Shown here: positions 45,601 to 57,560 of the stretch, piece after piece | How positions within the stretch are numbered: position 1 is the stretch's first letter | How the letters are laid out: the number at the start of each line of letters is the position of its first letter | NCBI RefSeq assembly: GCF_036850765.1 | Contig: NC_089494.1 | Location: 1,984,001-2,048,000 of the forward strand | DNA from: Saccopteryx bilineata | Lineage: Eukaryota > Chordata > Mammalia > Chiroptera > Emballonuridae | DNA: 64,000 bases | Direction: 5' to 3' | Made by a program: the position numbers and the translations under genes | The notes under the pieces: model-generated | Database searches by the model: none | What the model saw: the letters and a program-made list of their open reading frames with translations, nothing else | What the model was told of the DNA's origin: nothing

Positions 45601-46999
45601 TGGGCATTCCCACTATTGTAACAGTCAGCTTTTGCCAGGTTAGGCCCCGTAACAAACACACACAGTGTGCCCGGGGCCACCGTGCTCCCATTTCTTTGTT
45701 CTCATTCCAAGTGGCAGGTCCCTGCTCTGTGTCTCCATAGCTGGGGACTCAGGCTGAAGGGACCTCTGTCAGAGACATTCCATGCTCTGGACTGAAGACG
45801 CGGGTCAGGAGGGCTCGTGGGAGCCTGTTGGGTGTAGTTCAGGTCTTCGTACACACCCCGCTGGACAAAGCGAATCAGGAGGTCTGCCTGCCAGCGAGGG
45901 TCGGTGACGTGACCTGCCACAAATGTGCCTCAGCGGCCTGCTCACCCTGGAGGTAGGTACCCCAGTTCCATGTGCAAGAATTAGCATGTCTCGTCCACAC
46001 TCCAGCAGCGGCTCACAGCTGGGCTCTTGTTTCTGTTTTTTACCAGCTCAGGGCATATTCTAGATGCTTTTGCTCAAACAGAGCTATTTTTAGTATCTAA
46101 TGTTCATAGTGGCATCGAGGGACAAGAGAGGCAAGGTCAGGACGCAGACAAAAGCCGTGATTCCCGCCACCGTCGTCGTCGTGGGGACTGAGCACGCCCA
46201 TCTCCGTCCGCCCGTCACAGGGTCTGTGTCCGTCTGGGAGACGCTCAGCGCCCGAGGGCTTGCTGGTTCCCGTCAGCTGTGGAAGCAGGCTACCCTGGCG
46301 GAGGGGCCTGGACACCGTCCCACCCTGGAGGGACGAGCACCCGGCTGTGATGGCGACGAAGGAAAACAGCTCCTGGGAGCTCAGGCACGTCCCAGACGGG
46401 TCCCTCCCGCCTGGAGGCTCTGTCCTCCCTCGAGTGCAGGCTCTTAGTCTCGGGTTGGAGCCGGGCTCCCTTCTCCAAGGCGGCATCTCTTCCCTGCCCG
46501 TGCCAGCTCCGCCCTCGGCCACCAGGCCCCGGGCTGGGGTCTTTGGTTGGGACAAGTCTGTTTTGAAGCTTTGTCCCTTGGCAGGTGCCTGCCCACTGGG
46601 AAATCCGGGCCTTTTCCCGTGTCCAGCTTTGACAGGTCAAACAATTGCCCCACATCACAAAGACCATTCCGGCCAAGTCTGGGTGGGGAGAAGGCTGTGA
46701 GAGGGGTGGAGGGCAGCTGGTCCCCGGAGGGTGACCGGACAGAGAGACGTCACAGCTCAGAGGACTCCGAGGCAGCATTTGGGAAAAACCCAGTGCCTGT
46801 TTATGACAATAAATAAAAATCCCAGAGAATGAACGAGGAATAGCAAGGAACTCTTCTACGCTGTAGATCACGTCCACTAAACCTCTACGGCTGACACGAC
46901 GTATGGTAAGAAAATGACATGCTCGCTCCTGTGATCGGGGACAAGGCGGAGACAAGGTTCCCATGTACACTAAGGGCAATCAGGTAACAAAAGAACAGT
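45601..46999. other. No gene seen
   Basis: Unique sequence. The 229-codon minus frame at 46290-46979 has no domain and overlaps plus frames of similar length. Confidence 0.4.
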
Positions 47000-47870
47000 G
47001 AAACCACACAGATTAGAAAAGAAGAGAAGCCATCGAAAGGCAGAGGTGACAAGGTGGTCTCGATAGAAAACCCTGAAAGGTTTCTGAAAAGCCACCGAAA
47101 CTCCTAGGTGAGTTTGTCAAGGTCACAGAGCAGCCGGTCGATGTTCTCACACATCGGTCGTATTTCTAGACACGAACAAGAATCAAATGGAAATGGAAAA
47201 ATTTTTTTTTAAAAAAAATGATATTTACACCAGCATAAAAATATGAAATTCTGTGAAGTGAAATTTCACAAAAATGCGCAAGACCAAAAAAGCACAAAAT
47301 ATATAGAAATGAAAGAAGATGTATCTTAATGGAAGGTTATATATACCATGTTCAGTAATCAGAAGATCCAATACTGTTCAGACGTTGAACTGGCTACAAT
47401 TTAATACAATCTCAATAACATTGTAACAGCTTTTTGGTGTGTGTGGGTGTGGGGGGGGGGCAGGTAGCAATCACAAGGCTGATTTTATACTTACAGAAAC
47501 AGTACAAAGGACCTACAATAGCAAAGAAAAAAAATTATTAATTTTTTTTGGAAAAAGAAGTAGAAAGAACAAAGTTAGAGGGCCTCCACCACCTGATTTC
47601 AACCAAGACCCAGACGGTGACACCGGCGTGAGGATACGCCACACGCACCCACACGGGACAGGCAAGAGAACCCAGGAGAAGACTCAAGCCGATATGGTCA
47701 CTTGATTTTCAAGAGCCCAAGATCATCCCTTGGAAGGAAGGACAGTTTTCTTAGCAACGGGGCAGGGACAATTGGACACTGGATACAAGCCACGAGTTCC
47801 ACCCTTACCGACTCCACACCATCTACACAGTTTCCTGTGCGGCCGGATTTTGTGAATTTTCGTCCCTTTT
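47000..47870 (+). mobile_element. Degraded L1 ORF2-like remnant
   Basis: The A-rich sense-strand style, with 'tcgtatttctagacacg', 'atatttacaccagcataaaa' and 'caaggctgattttatactta', recalls L1 ORF2 ending near 'gacaggcaagagaaccc'. It is very diverged, with a T/G-rich interruption near 47430-47465. Confidence 0.5.
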
Positions 47871-49908
47871 TTAATGGGAAGTGGAGGAAAGGTCCCCCAC
47901 CAGGTTAAACCTGGGCTTTACCCTGTGTCCCAGATTAAAAAGAAAAAACTGGAGGGTTGGAGAGGTATAATGAGCTTGTCCTGAGTGGGGAGCTCCTCTG
48001 TGGAGAAACCTGTGTATGTGCTCTGTGGCTTCCTGTCTCCAAGGTCAGCAGGCCTGCCCATGGGATGGGCCAGCTTGCTTCCTGGGACCCCAGCTGCTTC
48101 AAGACCACTCAGGGGACGTGAGTCAGAGGGGCCCGCAGCCGCTCATCTGGGTGCCTCAGGGCACGAAGGCTAAAATGCCCAAGGGGAGGGCCTCCCCTGT
48201 GATTCGGGCAGACGGGTTCAAGGCCAAGGGGAGGCAGGACGAGAGTGTGTGTGTGTGGGGGGGGGCAGACTCTGAAACTTTGGCCTTGGGCACTGGCTGC
48301 AGGGACCTCAGGTGGCACCTGCAACCTGGGGGCCATTTCCTCAGGTCCACCTGACAGCAGCATGCCAGACAATGCTCCCCAATACCCCAGAACTCAGCAC
48401 CCCCCCTCCGTGGAAGCCTGGAGCAGCCCAACCCCCACTGCAGACCCGAGGCCGGGCCAGGGTCCTTGGGGGGCTCCGGGGACCCAGTCACAGAAAACCA
48501 CGCTGCCAGGGTTTCTAAGCTGGAGTGCCCCCCGGAGGAGGGGTCGTCTGTGCGCCCCAAGAGGGAGATGATGTTCTAGAAAGAGCTCAGAGCCCGCTCC
48601 CTGGGGGGGACTTAGTGCTGATTCTGGGCTTGATTTTTTTTTTTTAAAGGAAGGTACTTTTTCTTTTTTTATTGTGTTCTTTTGAACCATCAGCTGGAAC
48701 AAAGAAACAAAGTTTGTACTGAACAGGAATGTCTTTTACGACAGGAAAAGGACGGAGGGGGACGTGGCCGCCAGGAGTTCAGCGGCTGCGGGGCTGACCT
48801 GGGGGGGGAGGAAAACAGTGAGTCAGGCTGGCGTGGAGGGCGGGGAGCGGGGGCGCAGCCCTGCACAGGCACCGCGCGGGCTGGGGGCCGGCTCTGGGCT
48901 CCCCATCCTGCAGAGGGCGTCCCTGGAGGGAAAGGCCTCTGTCTGGTCAGCACCACCTGCGTCCAGATCACCGCAGCCCCCATGGCAAGCTGGCCGATCC
49001 CCCACGGACCTGCGGACACAGCCCTGCCCTGCAGCGTCCCGAGGGGGGTGACGCACCGAGGTCACCAGGCAGATCACCCCGTCACAGCCGCAGACAATGC
49101 TCCTGAAGTCTGAGGTTTCTCCAGGAGCGCTGAGTAGCCACACAGACTCAGAAGGAAGCCGGTTTCCTGCAAACGGGACGGCAGGAGGGACAGGGCCACG
49201 GCAGAGTGAGGGACGTTGGGTCAAGTGCCCCAGGATGTTGCCACTGGGTGATCGGTGCTGAGTCACCGGGAGGGTCTTCCGGGGCAGCCCTGGCCTGGAG
49301 GGGGCCCTGTCCTCGCCTCAGGTCAGAGGTCTGTCCAGCTCCTCCCCTGAGAGAGGCCAGCCCCTGGGCGCCTGGTTCATATGCAGCACCCTGGTGCCTC
49401 GCCGGCCACGGGCTCCTTTGAACCTTTTGATCCACTGCCACCGGTCAGCAGGGCCTCTCTCCTCCTCACAGCACACCGGTGGACCAGGTCTCTCCACCTC
49501 CTGAGTGCTTCCGCCAATGCACGACCGCGTGGACTTGACCACCCCACCCTCCTGCTGCCTTAGGCCCTCCCGGCCCCTGTGGACATGCGAGCCAGTTCCA
49601 CGGCCCCAGGAGAGGGACACTGTGACTTGACTTGACTTACTGCTCCAGTGAGCAGGTGGGGAGGTGAAAGGTGGGCCCTGTTGTCTCAGAAGGCACAGGC
49701 CGCTGTGTCCCCACCAGGCCGGAAAGAGTGGACCAGCCAGTCATCAGAAACATTAAACAGGGGCTACAGAGCGTCCTCGCTCTCCTATGCCCTGACTCGA
49801 CTGTCCCTATACATCGCGGGGCTCCAGTCCTCTGCTGTGGTCAGGCGCCTGACCCAGGTGACAATGGCAGGATGACCTAGGTCTAGCCCGCCGGTGTGTC
49901 CCGGGGTG
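47871..49908. other. Unique GC-rich sequence, no gene seen
   Basis: Several open frames of 100-147 codons on both strands without domain or start-context support. No repeat family is recognised. Confidence 0.4.
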
Positions 49909-50340
49909 GGTGGGTGTGGCATGATGGACGTGACTCGGGCACAGGGGGTGCCTTGGTGGGGTGTGTGTGTGTGGCATGATGGACGTGACTCGGGCACAGG
50001 GGGTGCCTTGGTGGGGTGTGTGTGTGGCATGATGGATGTGACTCGGGCACAGTGGGTGCCTTGGTGAGGTGTGTGTGTGGCATGGTGGACGTGACTCGGG
50101 CACAGGGGGTGCCTTGGTGAGGTGTGTGTGTGGCATGATGGACGTGACTCGGGCACAGGGGGTGCCTTGGTGAGGTGTGTGTGTGGCATGATGGACGTGA
50201 CTCGGGCACAGGGGGTGCCTTGGTGGGGTGTGTGTGTGGCATGATGGATGTGACTCGGGCACAGGGGGTGCCTTGGTGGGGTGTGTGTGTGTGGCATGAT
50301 GGACGTGACTCGGGCACAGTGGGTGCCTTGGTGAGGTCGC
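49909..50340. repeat. 53/55-bp minisatellite, 8 copies
   Basis: The word atgatggacgtgactcgggc recurs at 49921, 49976, 50029, 50082, 50135, 50188, 50241 and 50296. The spacing is 53 bp, or 55 bp when the internal GT run is one dinucleotide longer. Each unit thus contains a mutable microsatellite inside a minisatellite. Confidence 0.95.
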
Positions 50341-50759
50341 CCCCCGTGTGGGGACCAGAGAGGGTCCGGAGCCCGCTGTCCCCGTCCCACTCCAGTCTCC
50401 TCAGATATAAAAAGCAGGATCACTGCTGGAGGCGAATAAATAGACTTTTAGGGAAAAAGACACCGGGCGCTGGGTGAGTTCCCAAGCTTCGTGTCCAGGG
50501 GAGGTGGGCCTCCCCCACACCAGCCGCAGAGCCACAAAACAGACCCCAGGAACCAAAATGTAAACCAGGCGCCCAGGGCCGCCGGGTGGTGAAAGACACT
50601 TCCCTGGTGACAAGTGGACCGGCAGGAAATGAGGAGTGTAGTAAAACAGTTCTTTAGTCGGATGATGATGAAAAAATTACACACAAGAATCGAGGGAGGT
50701 GTGGCCACAGTGGCATGTTGGAGGGGGAAGGCGGAAGCTCAGGGTTTGAAATACTCCCT

Positions 50760-50774
50760 GAAAGAAAGAAAAAA

Positions 50775-50819
<45 letters not shown>

Positions 50820-51040
50820 GAAGAAAGGGAGGGAAGGAAGGAGGGAGGGAAGGAGGGAGGGAAGAAAGGAGGGAAGGAGGGAGGGAGGAAGGGAGGGAAG
50901 GAGGGAGGAAGAAAGAAAGAAAGAAAGAGAGAGAGAGAAAGAAGGGAGAGAGGGAGGGAGGGAGGGAGGAAGAAAGAAGGAAAGAAAGAAAGAGAGAGAG
51001 AAAGAAAGGAGGGAGGGAGGGAGGGAGGAAGAAAGAAGGA

Positions 51041-51079
<39 letters not shown>

Positions 51080-51288
51080 GGAGGGAGGGAAGAAGGGAGG
51101 GGAGGGAGGGAGGAAGGAAGGAAGGAAGAAAGAAAGAGAGAGAGAGAGAGAAGGAAGGGAGGGTGGGAGGGAGGGAGGGAAGGAGGAAAGAAAGAAAGGA
51201 AGGAAAGAAGGGAGGAAGGAAGGAAGGAAGGAAGGAAGGAAGGAAGGAAGGAAGGAAGGAAGGAAGGAAGGAAGGAAGGAAGGGAGAA
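50760..51288. repeat. 529-bp homopurine tract
   Basis: The plus strand is entirely A/G from 50760 to 51163 (404 bases), has one T at 51164, and is again A/G to 51288. It mixes GAAA, GGAA, GGGA and GA blocks and ends in (GGAA)n. No stop codon can arise in such a tract on either strand, so the Lys/Glu/Gly-rich and Ser/Phe/Pro/Leu-rich frames across it are artefacts. Confidence 0.97.
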
Positions 51289-53940
51289 TGGCCACATCAA
51301 GTCCTCAGGAGAAAGCCTAAGGACACCGGAGGGAGAAATCATAAAAATGGGCCGAGACCCCATCAGCAGAAATGCCGCAGATTGTGTTAAGAGCCGAAAT
51401 AGAAAAAGGTGAAATCAGCCCCTAAAAGCCCAGGGCTCATCGACACAGAACAGATTAGAGGGCGGTCAGAGATTGACCTCGAGCTGGGGAGCAGGGAGTC
51501 TCAGCCTCCGCACCCCTGGACTCTGAGCCGGAACAGCCTCTGTGGTTACCCGTCCCACCCGTCCTGTGCGCTGCAGGGGTGGGGGGCCGGCAGTCCCCCC
51601 ACACACCGGCTTCTGCTACTGGTCACACCCCCACCCCCACCACCAGATGTGATAGCCACAGATGTGTCCAGGTGTTGCCAAATGTCCCCGGGAAACAATG
51701 AATGGCCCCTGGTTGGGAACCACTTCTCTAGAATAATAATAATAATTTATTTTTTTTAAAAAGGCCAGAAACCTACCGAGCCTTGTATGGGCTGGTGGTC
51801 TGATCGATCCATCCCTTCAAGGGACACATCACTTTTTATAGCGCAGTGCTTGTCTCCGAAGACTCTCTGAGACGCCCGTCACATCTTGAAGAAACCCGAA
51901 CAGGATTCGAGGCTCGGGATAGATATTGGATGGATGGATCGATCAGGGAGCAGAGACCGGCTGATGGATTAACGTTTCCTTCTCCAGCCCCATGGGGGAA
52001 ACGCCTGAAGCTTTGAGAGCGGAGAACTGGAAGGCATGGTTCCTCCTTACCGAGTAACGACCACAGGCTCTCCGATAAACGCAGCACCCTCTACGTTGAC
52101 TGTATTTTGGAGGAAAGGCTATGCACCTGTCACCCAGACGTGGCCGGGGGAGAGCAGCCCGGGTCTCAGCGGAGTCTCGTCAGCGAAACACCAGGTTCCC
52201 ACACTCGCCTCACTCGGCAGGAGACCCTGCACTCCGCGCTGGCAGCAGCCGGGCTGTGGGGAGGACCGCCTGGTCACAAGGCTTCCTGCCTGGTCCGGGT
52301 GCTGCTGGGTCTGTCTGCCACAGTGGTGCCCTTCTGCCCTGGCCCCTCCAAGGGCGCTCTCCTCCTTCCCCCTGGCTGGGACCTGCGGTGCTTTTGCTGA
52401 CAGTGCCCACAGTCAGCGCTCCCGTGCCTGTGCCCGAGGGCCTCCACACCCCCCGGCCTCCCGGTGACAGAGCCAGGCTGAGTTCCCGCAGACACCACCA
52501 CCCCCCAGCATGAGTGGCTACGAGCCCTGGGGACCTGGGCTTCCCTCAGAGGATGTCCGTCAGAGGGCGCAGGCTCACCTGGTCCTCCTAGGGAGGCACC
52601 TTGCTGAGCTGGGCTGGGCTGGGCTGGGCTGGGCGGCGGCCGGAGCACTTCCCACGTAAGTGTCCGTGTCCCCGTTCTCGTGTAACTGCCTCCGCAGCGT
52701 CCAGGACGAGCTCTCTCCTTCCAGAGCTGGTTTTCCCAGCCGTCCCCATCGTGAATGCGACTCCCCAGCGAGCAGCTCTCGTCCGTTCCTCAGGCGACCA
52801 AACAGCTGGGTGCCCACGATTTCAGTCTGCTGTCGCTAAGTGATCACTGTCACCCTTCCACGGTCCCAGTGACCCGCGGTGTCCGTCCTCCACGCTCACT
52901 CCCACCAATCCGGCGTACACACGGGAGGGGGCTGGCCGCGGGAATCCTTCTCGAGACAGCTGGCCATGGTGACCCTTCCAAGAACCAGCCCTTGATGTCA
53001 GTTAGGGCCATTTCGGGTAGAAATTCAAGATCAAGTGGAGTCTGTGTTCTGAAAGAGACTCCACAGCCAGGGGCAGGTCCTTGGGGACTCCGGGCAGGCC
53101 CCTGGGGCTACCGGGGTCACTGTCAGTCTGCCTGTTTTTCCTTCTAACATCCTCCCCGCTCCGTCCTCCACTGGCCGCAGGACACCGGAGTTACATTTGT
53201 GCACAGGAGGCTGCATGCGGACACTTCTGTGTAAGAGCTGCGAGGTCTCACCGGGCTGGCGAGCCAGTGCCACCCGGGGTGTGGATGCCAGCTGAGCTTG
53301 GGCACTGCTGGGGCCGAGGACTCAGGCGTGGGCAGCACGGTGTGACCCCAGCCTGGGAGAGCTCGCCCTCATGGGGAGAAGGGCTTCAACATGGGGTCCG
53401 TGCCCACACGCAGAAGGTTGCAGTGGCTGTGGGCACACACGGGCATGGAGCCCCAGAGCTCAGACAGGCTTCCTGCTTGGGTGGGGGGTGGGCACCATGT
53501 CTCGGAAGGGGTAGAAAGTGGCCAGGTGCCAAAGGCAGGAGGCCATCCCAGAAGGGGGACTAGAGGGACTCGAAGGTGGACATCACGGTGAGAGCAGGGT
53601 GTGACGGCACTCAGGGCGTGGGAGGGGCCCAGCTGAGAAAGGAGACGGGGAGCAGGGGTCACAGGGGCCACGGGATGCCCAGGGGGCCTGAGTCCCCACT
53701 TTCCTGGCCTCAAGCCACCAAGGAAGGTCTCCTAGAAAGTCACAGGTGACCTTCCAAAAACACGAGGGGCTGAGTTACAGGGACCCACCGTCCATAAGAG
53801 CAGTCCAGCCTGAGACGCAGAGTGGCTCCTGGAAGGGGCTCAGGCTCCTGATGGACACCATGAACCGTTGAGAGCCCCGTGTCCCCGAGGGGTGCCTGGC
53901 ATGCCATGTATGTCTGAAGAAACGAGACTTATTCGGGTGT
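51289..53940. other. Unique GC-rich sequence, no gene seen
   Basis: AAT-type run near 51733-51748, and a GGGCT pentamer tandem (about 6 copies) at 52605-52634. Open frames up to 160 codons lack domains. No exon is called. Confidence 0.4.
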
Positions 53941-53949
53941 GAAGTGTTT

Positions 53950-56900
53950 GCAAACGGACAAAGGTCGCCGGACGAGAAGACAGAGGTTGTTCACTCAGAG
54001 CTGCTGGAGCAAGGGCTCGGCCACTGTTGCTGTGCTGGGCAGAGACTCAAGGGCTGGGCCACTGTCACTGTGCTGGGCAGAGACTCAAGTGCTGGGCAGA
54101 GACTCAAGGGCTGGACCACTGTCACTGTGCTGGTCAGAGACTCAAGGGCTGGACCACTGTCACTGTGCTGGGCAGAGACTCAAGGGCTGGACCACTGTCA
54201 CTGTGCTGGGCAGAGACTCAAGGGCTGGGCCACTGTCGCTGTGCTGGGCAGAGACTCAAGGGCTGGGCCAATGTCACTGTGCTGGGCAGAGACTCAAGGG
54301 CTGGGCCACTGTCCCTGTGCTGGGCAGAGACTCAAGGGCTGGGCCACTGTCGCTGTGCTGGGCAGAGACTCAAGGGCTGGGCCAATGTCACTGTGCTGGG
54401 CAGAGACTCAAGGGCTGGGCCACTGTCCCTGTGCTGGGCAGAGACTCAAGGGCTGGACCACTGTCACTGTGCTGGGCAGAGACTCAAGGGCTGGGCCACT
54501 GTCACTGTGCTGGGCAGAGACTCAAGTGCTGGGCAGAGACTCAAGGGCTGGACCACTGTCACTGTGCTGGTCAGAGACTCAAGGGCTGGACCACTGTCAC
54601 TGTGCTGGGCAGAGACTCAAGGGCTGGGCCACTGTCGCTGTGCTGGGCAGAGACTCAAGGGCTGGGCCACTGTCGCTGTGCTGGGCAGAGACTCAAGGGC
54701 TGGGCCACTGTCGCTGTGCTGGTCAGAGACTCAAGGGCTGGACCACTGTCACTGTGCTGGGCAGAGACTCAAGGGCTCGACCACTGTCGCTGTGCTGGGC
54801 AGAGACTCAAGGGCTGGGCCACTGTCACTGTGCTGGGCAGAGACTCAAGGGCTGGGCCACTGTCGCTGTGCTGGGCAGAGACTCAAGGGCTGGGCCACTG
54901 TCACTGTGCTGGGCAGAGTCTCAAGGGCTGGGCCACTGTCGCTGTGCTGGGCAGAGACTCAAGGGCTGGGCCACTGTCGCTGTGCTGGGCAGAGACTCAA
55001 GGGCTGGGCCACTGTCGCTGTGCTGGGCAGAGTCTCAAGGGCTCGGCCACTGTCACTGTGCTGGGCAGAGACTCAAGGGCTGGGCCAATGTCACTGTGCT
55101 GGGCAGAGACTCAGGGGCTGGGCCACTGTCACTGTGCTGGGCAGAGGCTCAAGGGCTGGGCCACTGTCACTGTGCTGGGCAGAGACTCAAGTGCTGGGCA
55201 GAGACTCAAGGGCTGGACCACTGTCACTGTGCTGGGCAGAGGCTCAAGGGCTGGGCCACTGTCACTGTTCTGGGCAGAGACTCAAGGGCTGGGCCACTGT
55301 CACTGTGCTGGGCAGAGACTCAGGGGCTGGGCCACTGTCCCTGTTCTGGGCAGAGACTCAAGGGCTGGGCCACTGTCCCTGTGCTGGGCAGAGACTCAAG
55401 GGCTGGGCCACTGTCACTGTGCTGGGCAGAGACTCAAGGGCTCGACCACTGTCACTGTGCTGGGCAGAGACTCAAGGGCTCGACCACTGTCCCTGTGCTG
55501 GGCAGAGACTCAAGGGCTCGACCACTGTCCCTGTGCTGGGCAGAGACTCAAGGGCTCGACCACTGTCGCTGTGCTGGGCAGAGACTCAAGGGCTGGGCCA
55601 CTGTCACTGTGCTGGGCAGATACTCAAGGGCTGGGCCACTGTCCCTGTGCTGGGCAGAGACTCAAGGGCTGGACCACTGTCACTGTGCTGGGCAGAGACT
55701 CAAGGGCTGGGCCACTGTCACTGTGCTGGGCAGAGACTCAGGGGCTGGGCCACTGTCACTGTGCTGGGCAGAGACTCAAGGGCTGGGCCACTGTCACTGT
55801 GCTGGGCAGAGACTCAAGGGCTGGGCCACTGTCACTGTGCTGGGCAGAGACTCAAGGGCTCGACCACTGTCACTGTGCTGGGCAGAGACTCAAGGGCTGG
55901 ACCACTGTCCCTGTGCTGGGCAGAGACTCAAGGGCTGGACCACTGTCCCTGTGCTGGGCAGAGACTCAAGGGCTCGACCACTGTCGCTGTGCTGGGCAGA
56001 GACTCAAGGGCTGGGCCACTGTCACTGTGCTGGGCAGAGACTCAAGGGCTGGGCCACTGTCCCTGTGCTGGGCAGAGACTCAAGGGCTGGACCACTGTCA
56101 CTGTGCTGGGCAGAGACTCAAGGGCTGGGCCACTGTCACTGTGCTGGGCAGAGACTCAGGGGCTGGGCCACTGTCACTGTGCTGGGCAGAGACTCAAGGG
56201 CTGGGCCACTGTCGCTGTGCTGGGCAGAGGCTCAAGGGCTGGGCCACTGTCACTGTGCTGGGCAGAGACTCAAGGGCTGGGCCACTGTCGCTGTGCTGGG
56301 CAGAGGCTCAAGGGCTGGGCCACTGTCACTGTGCTGGGCAGAGACTCAAGTGCTGGGCAGAGACTCAAGGGCTGGACCACTGTCACTGTGCTGGGCAGAG
56401 GCTCAAGGGCTGGGCCACTGTCACTGTTCTGGGCAGAGACTCAAGGGCTGGGCCACTGTCACTGTGCTGGGCAGAGACTCAGGGGCTGGGCCACTGTCCC
56501 TGTTCTGGGCAGAGACTCAAGGGCTGGGCCACTGTCCCTGTGCTGGGCAGAGACTCAAGGGCTGGGCCACTGTCACTGTGCTGGGCAGAGACTCAAGGGC
56601 TCGACCACTGTCACTGTGCTGGGCAGAGACTCAAGGGCTCGACCACTGTCCCTGTGCTGGGCAGAGACTCAAGGGCTCGACCACTGTCCCTGTGCTGGGC
56701 AGAGACTCAAGGGCTCGACCACTGTCGCTGTGCTGGGCAGAGACTCAAGGGCTGGGCCACTGTCACTGTGCTGGGCAGATACTCAAGGGCTGGGCCACTG
56801 TCCCTGTGCTGGGCAGAGACTCAAGGGCTGGACCACTGTCACTGTGCTGGGCAGAGACTCAAGGGCTGGGCCACTGTCACTGTGCTGGGCAGAGACTCAG

Positions 56901-57560
56901 GGGCTGGGCCACTGTCACTGTGCTGGGCAGAGACTCAGGGGCTGGGCCACTGTCGCTGTGCTGGGCAGAGGCTCAAGGGCTGGGCCACTGTCACTGTGCT
57001 GGGCAGAGACTCAAGGGCTGGGCCACTGTCGCTGTGCTGGGCAGAGGCTCAAGGGCTGGGCCACTGTCACTGTGCTGGGCAGAGACTCAAGGGCTGGGCC
57101 ACTGTCGCTGTGCTGGGCAGAGGCTCAAGGGCTGGGCCACTGTCACTGTGCTGGGCAGAGACTCAAGGAAGGTGGAGGAGGGGGCTTCATGTGGACAGAG
57201 GGAGCTCGGGTGGTCTGATGGAGCCGGGGGGCTAGAGGAGCTGGGGTGCTTGCCGGACGACGGGCGTCCCATGTGACAGGTTGGGGTGCATGTTTGGCTG
57301 TCTCTGGTTGGTCCTAAGTTGGAAAGGAGGACAGACTATTAGAGAAAGTTAGTTTCTAATCAAGTCCTGGTTGTTTAGGGCCAATTGTTTCACTCCCTGA
57401 ATTGTTAGGAGAGACAGAGGTCTGACTTGGAAGAAAACGCAAGTCTGACTTGTAGGCTGCACCCAGCTCCCTGGGCTGGTCACAGTGGACAAGGGCTGGT
57501 CATGGTGGACAAAGGTTGGTCATGGTGGACACAGGGTTTTTTCCTGGGCGGCTGCTGCCC
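53950..57560 (+). mobile_element. Unclassified dispersed repeat, copy expanded by a 38-bp array
   Basis: The left flank (gttgttcactcagag) and the right flank (ttggggtgcatgtttggc, agacagaggtctgactt, aagtctgacttgtagg) match the reverse complement of 18985-19745. The single 38-bp unit of that copy is replaced here by an array of more than 3 kb. The right part also holds three copies of a 'ggctggtcatggtggaca' motif (57476-57535). Like SVA elements it combines a retroposon-like body with a VNTR, but no relationship is claimed. Confidence 0.6.
54010..57170. repeat. 38-bp minisatellite, ~83 units, higher-order structure
   Basis: Unit: ctgggccactgtcactgtg plus ctgggcagagactcaaggg, 38 bp. 38 is not a multiple of three and units have no forward stop, so all three plus frames stay open for more than 1,060 codons and encode the same 38-residue period in different phase. 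Variants include cgctgtg/ccctgtg, ggaccac/gctcgacc, and agaggctc. Exact half units (19 bp) begin at 54089, 54526, 55191 and 56350, spaced 437, 665 and 1159 bp, that is 11.5, 17.5 and 30.5 units. The block after 55191 is repeated after 56350. Confidence 0.97.

Noticed and set aside
46290..46979. A 229-codon minus-strand frame as a host gene
   Set aside because: No domain or conserved motif, and it overlaps similar-length frames on the other strand in GC-rich DNA.
50614..51390. A 258-codon Lys/Glu/Arg/Gly-rich frame and its Ser/Pro/Leu/Phe-rich opposite frames
   Set aside because: A purine-only tract cannot contain stop codons on either strand.
52605..52634. GGGCT pentamers resembling immunoglobulin switch repeats
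   Set aside because: Only about six copies and no immunoglobulin constant-region sequence nearby.
54010..57170. CRISPR-like regular repeats
   Set aside because: Units are directly adjacent without unique spacers, and the context is mammalian transposon-rich DNA.
53939..57276. Three overlapping plus-strand frames of 1063-1110 codons
   Set aside because: They are one 38-bp tandem repeat read in three phases; no unique N- or C-terminal domain or exon structure exists.
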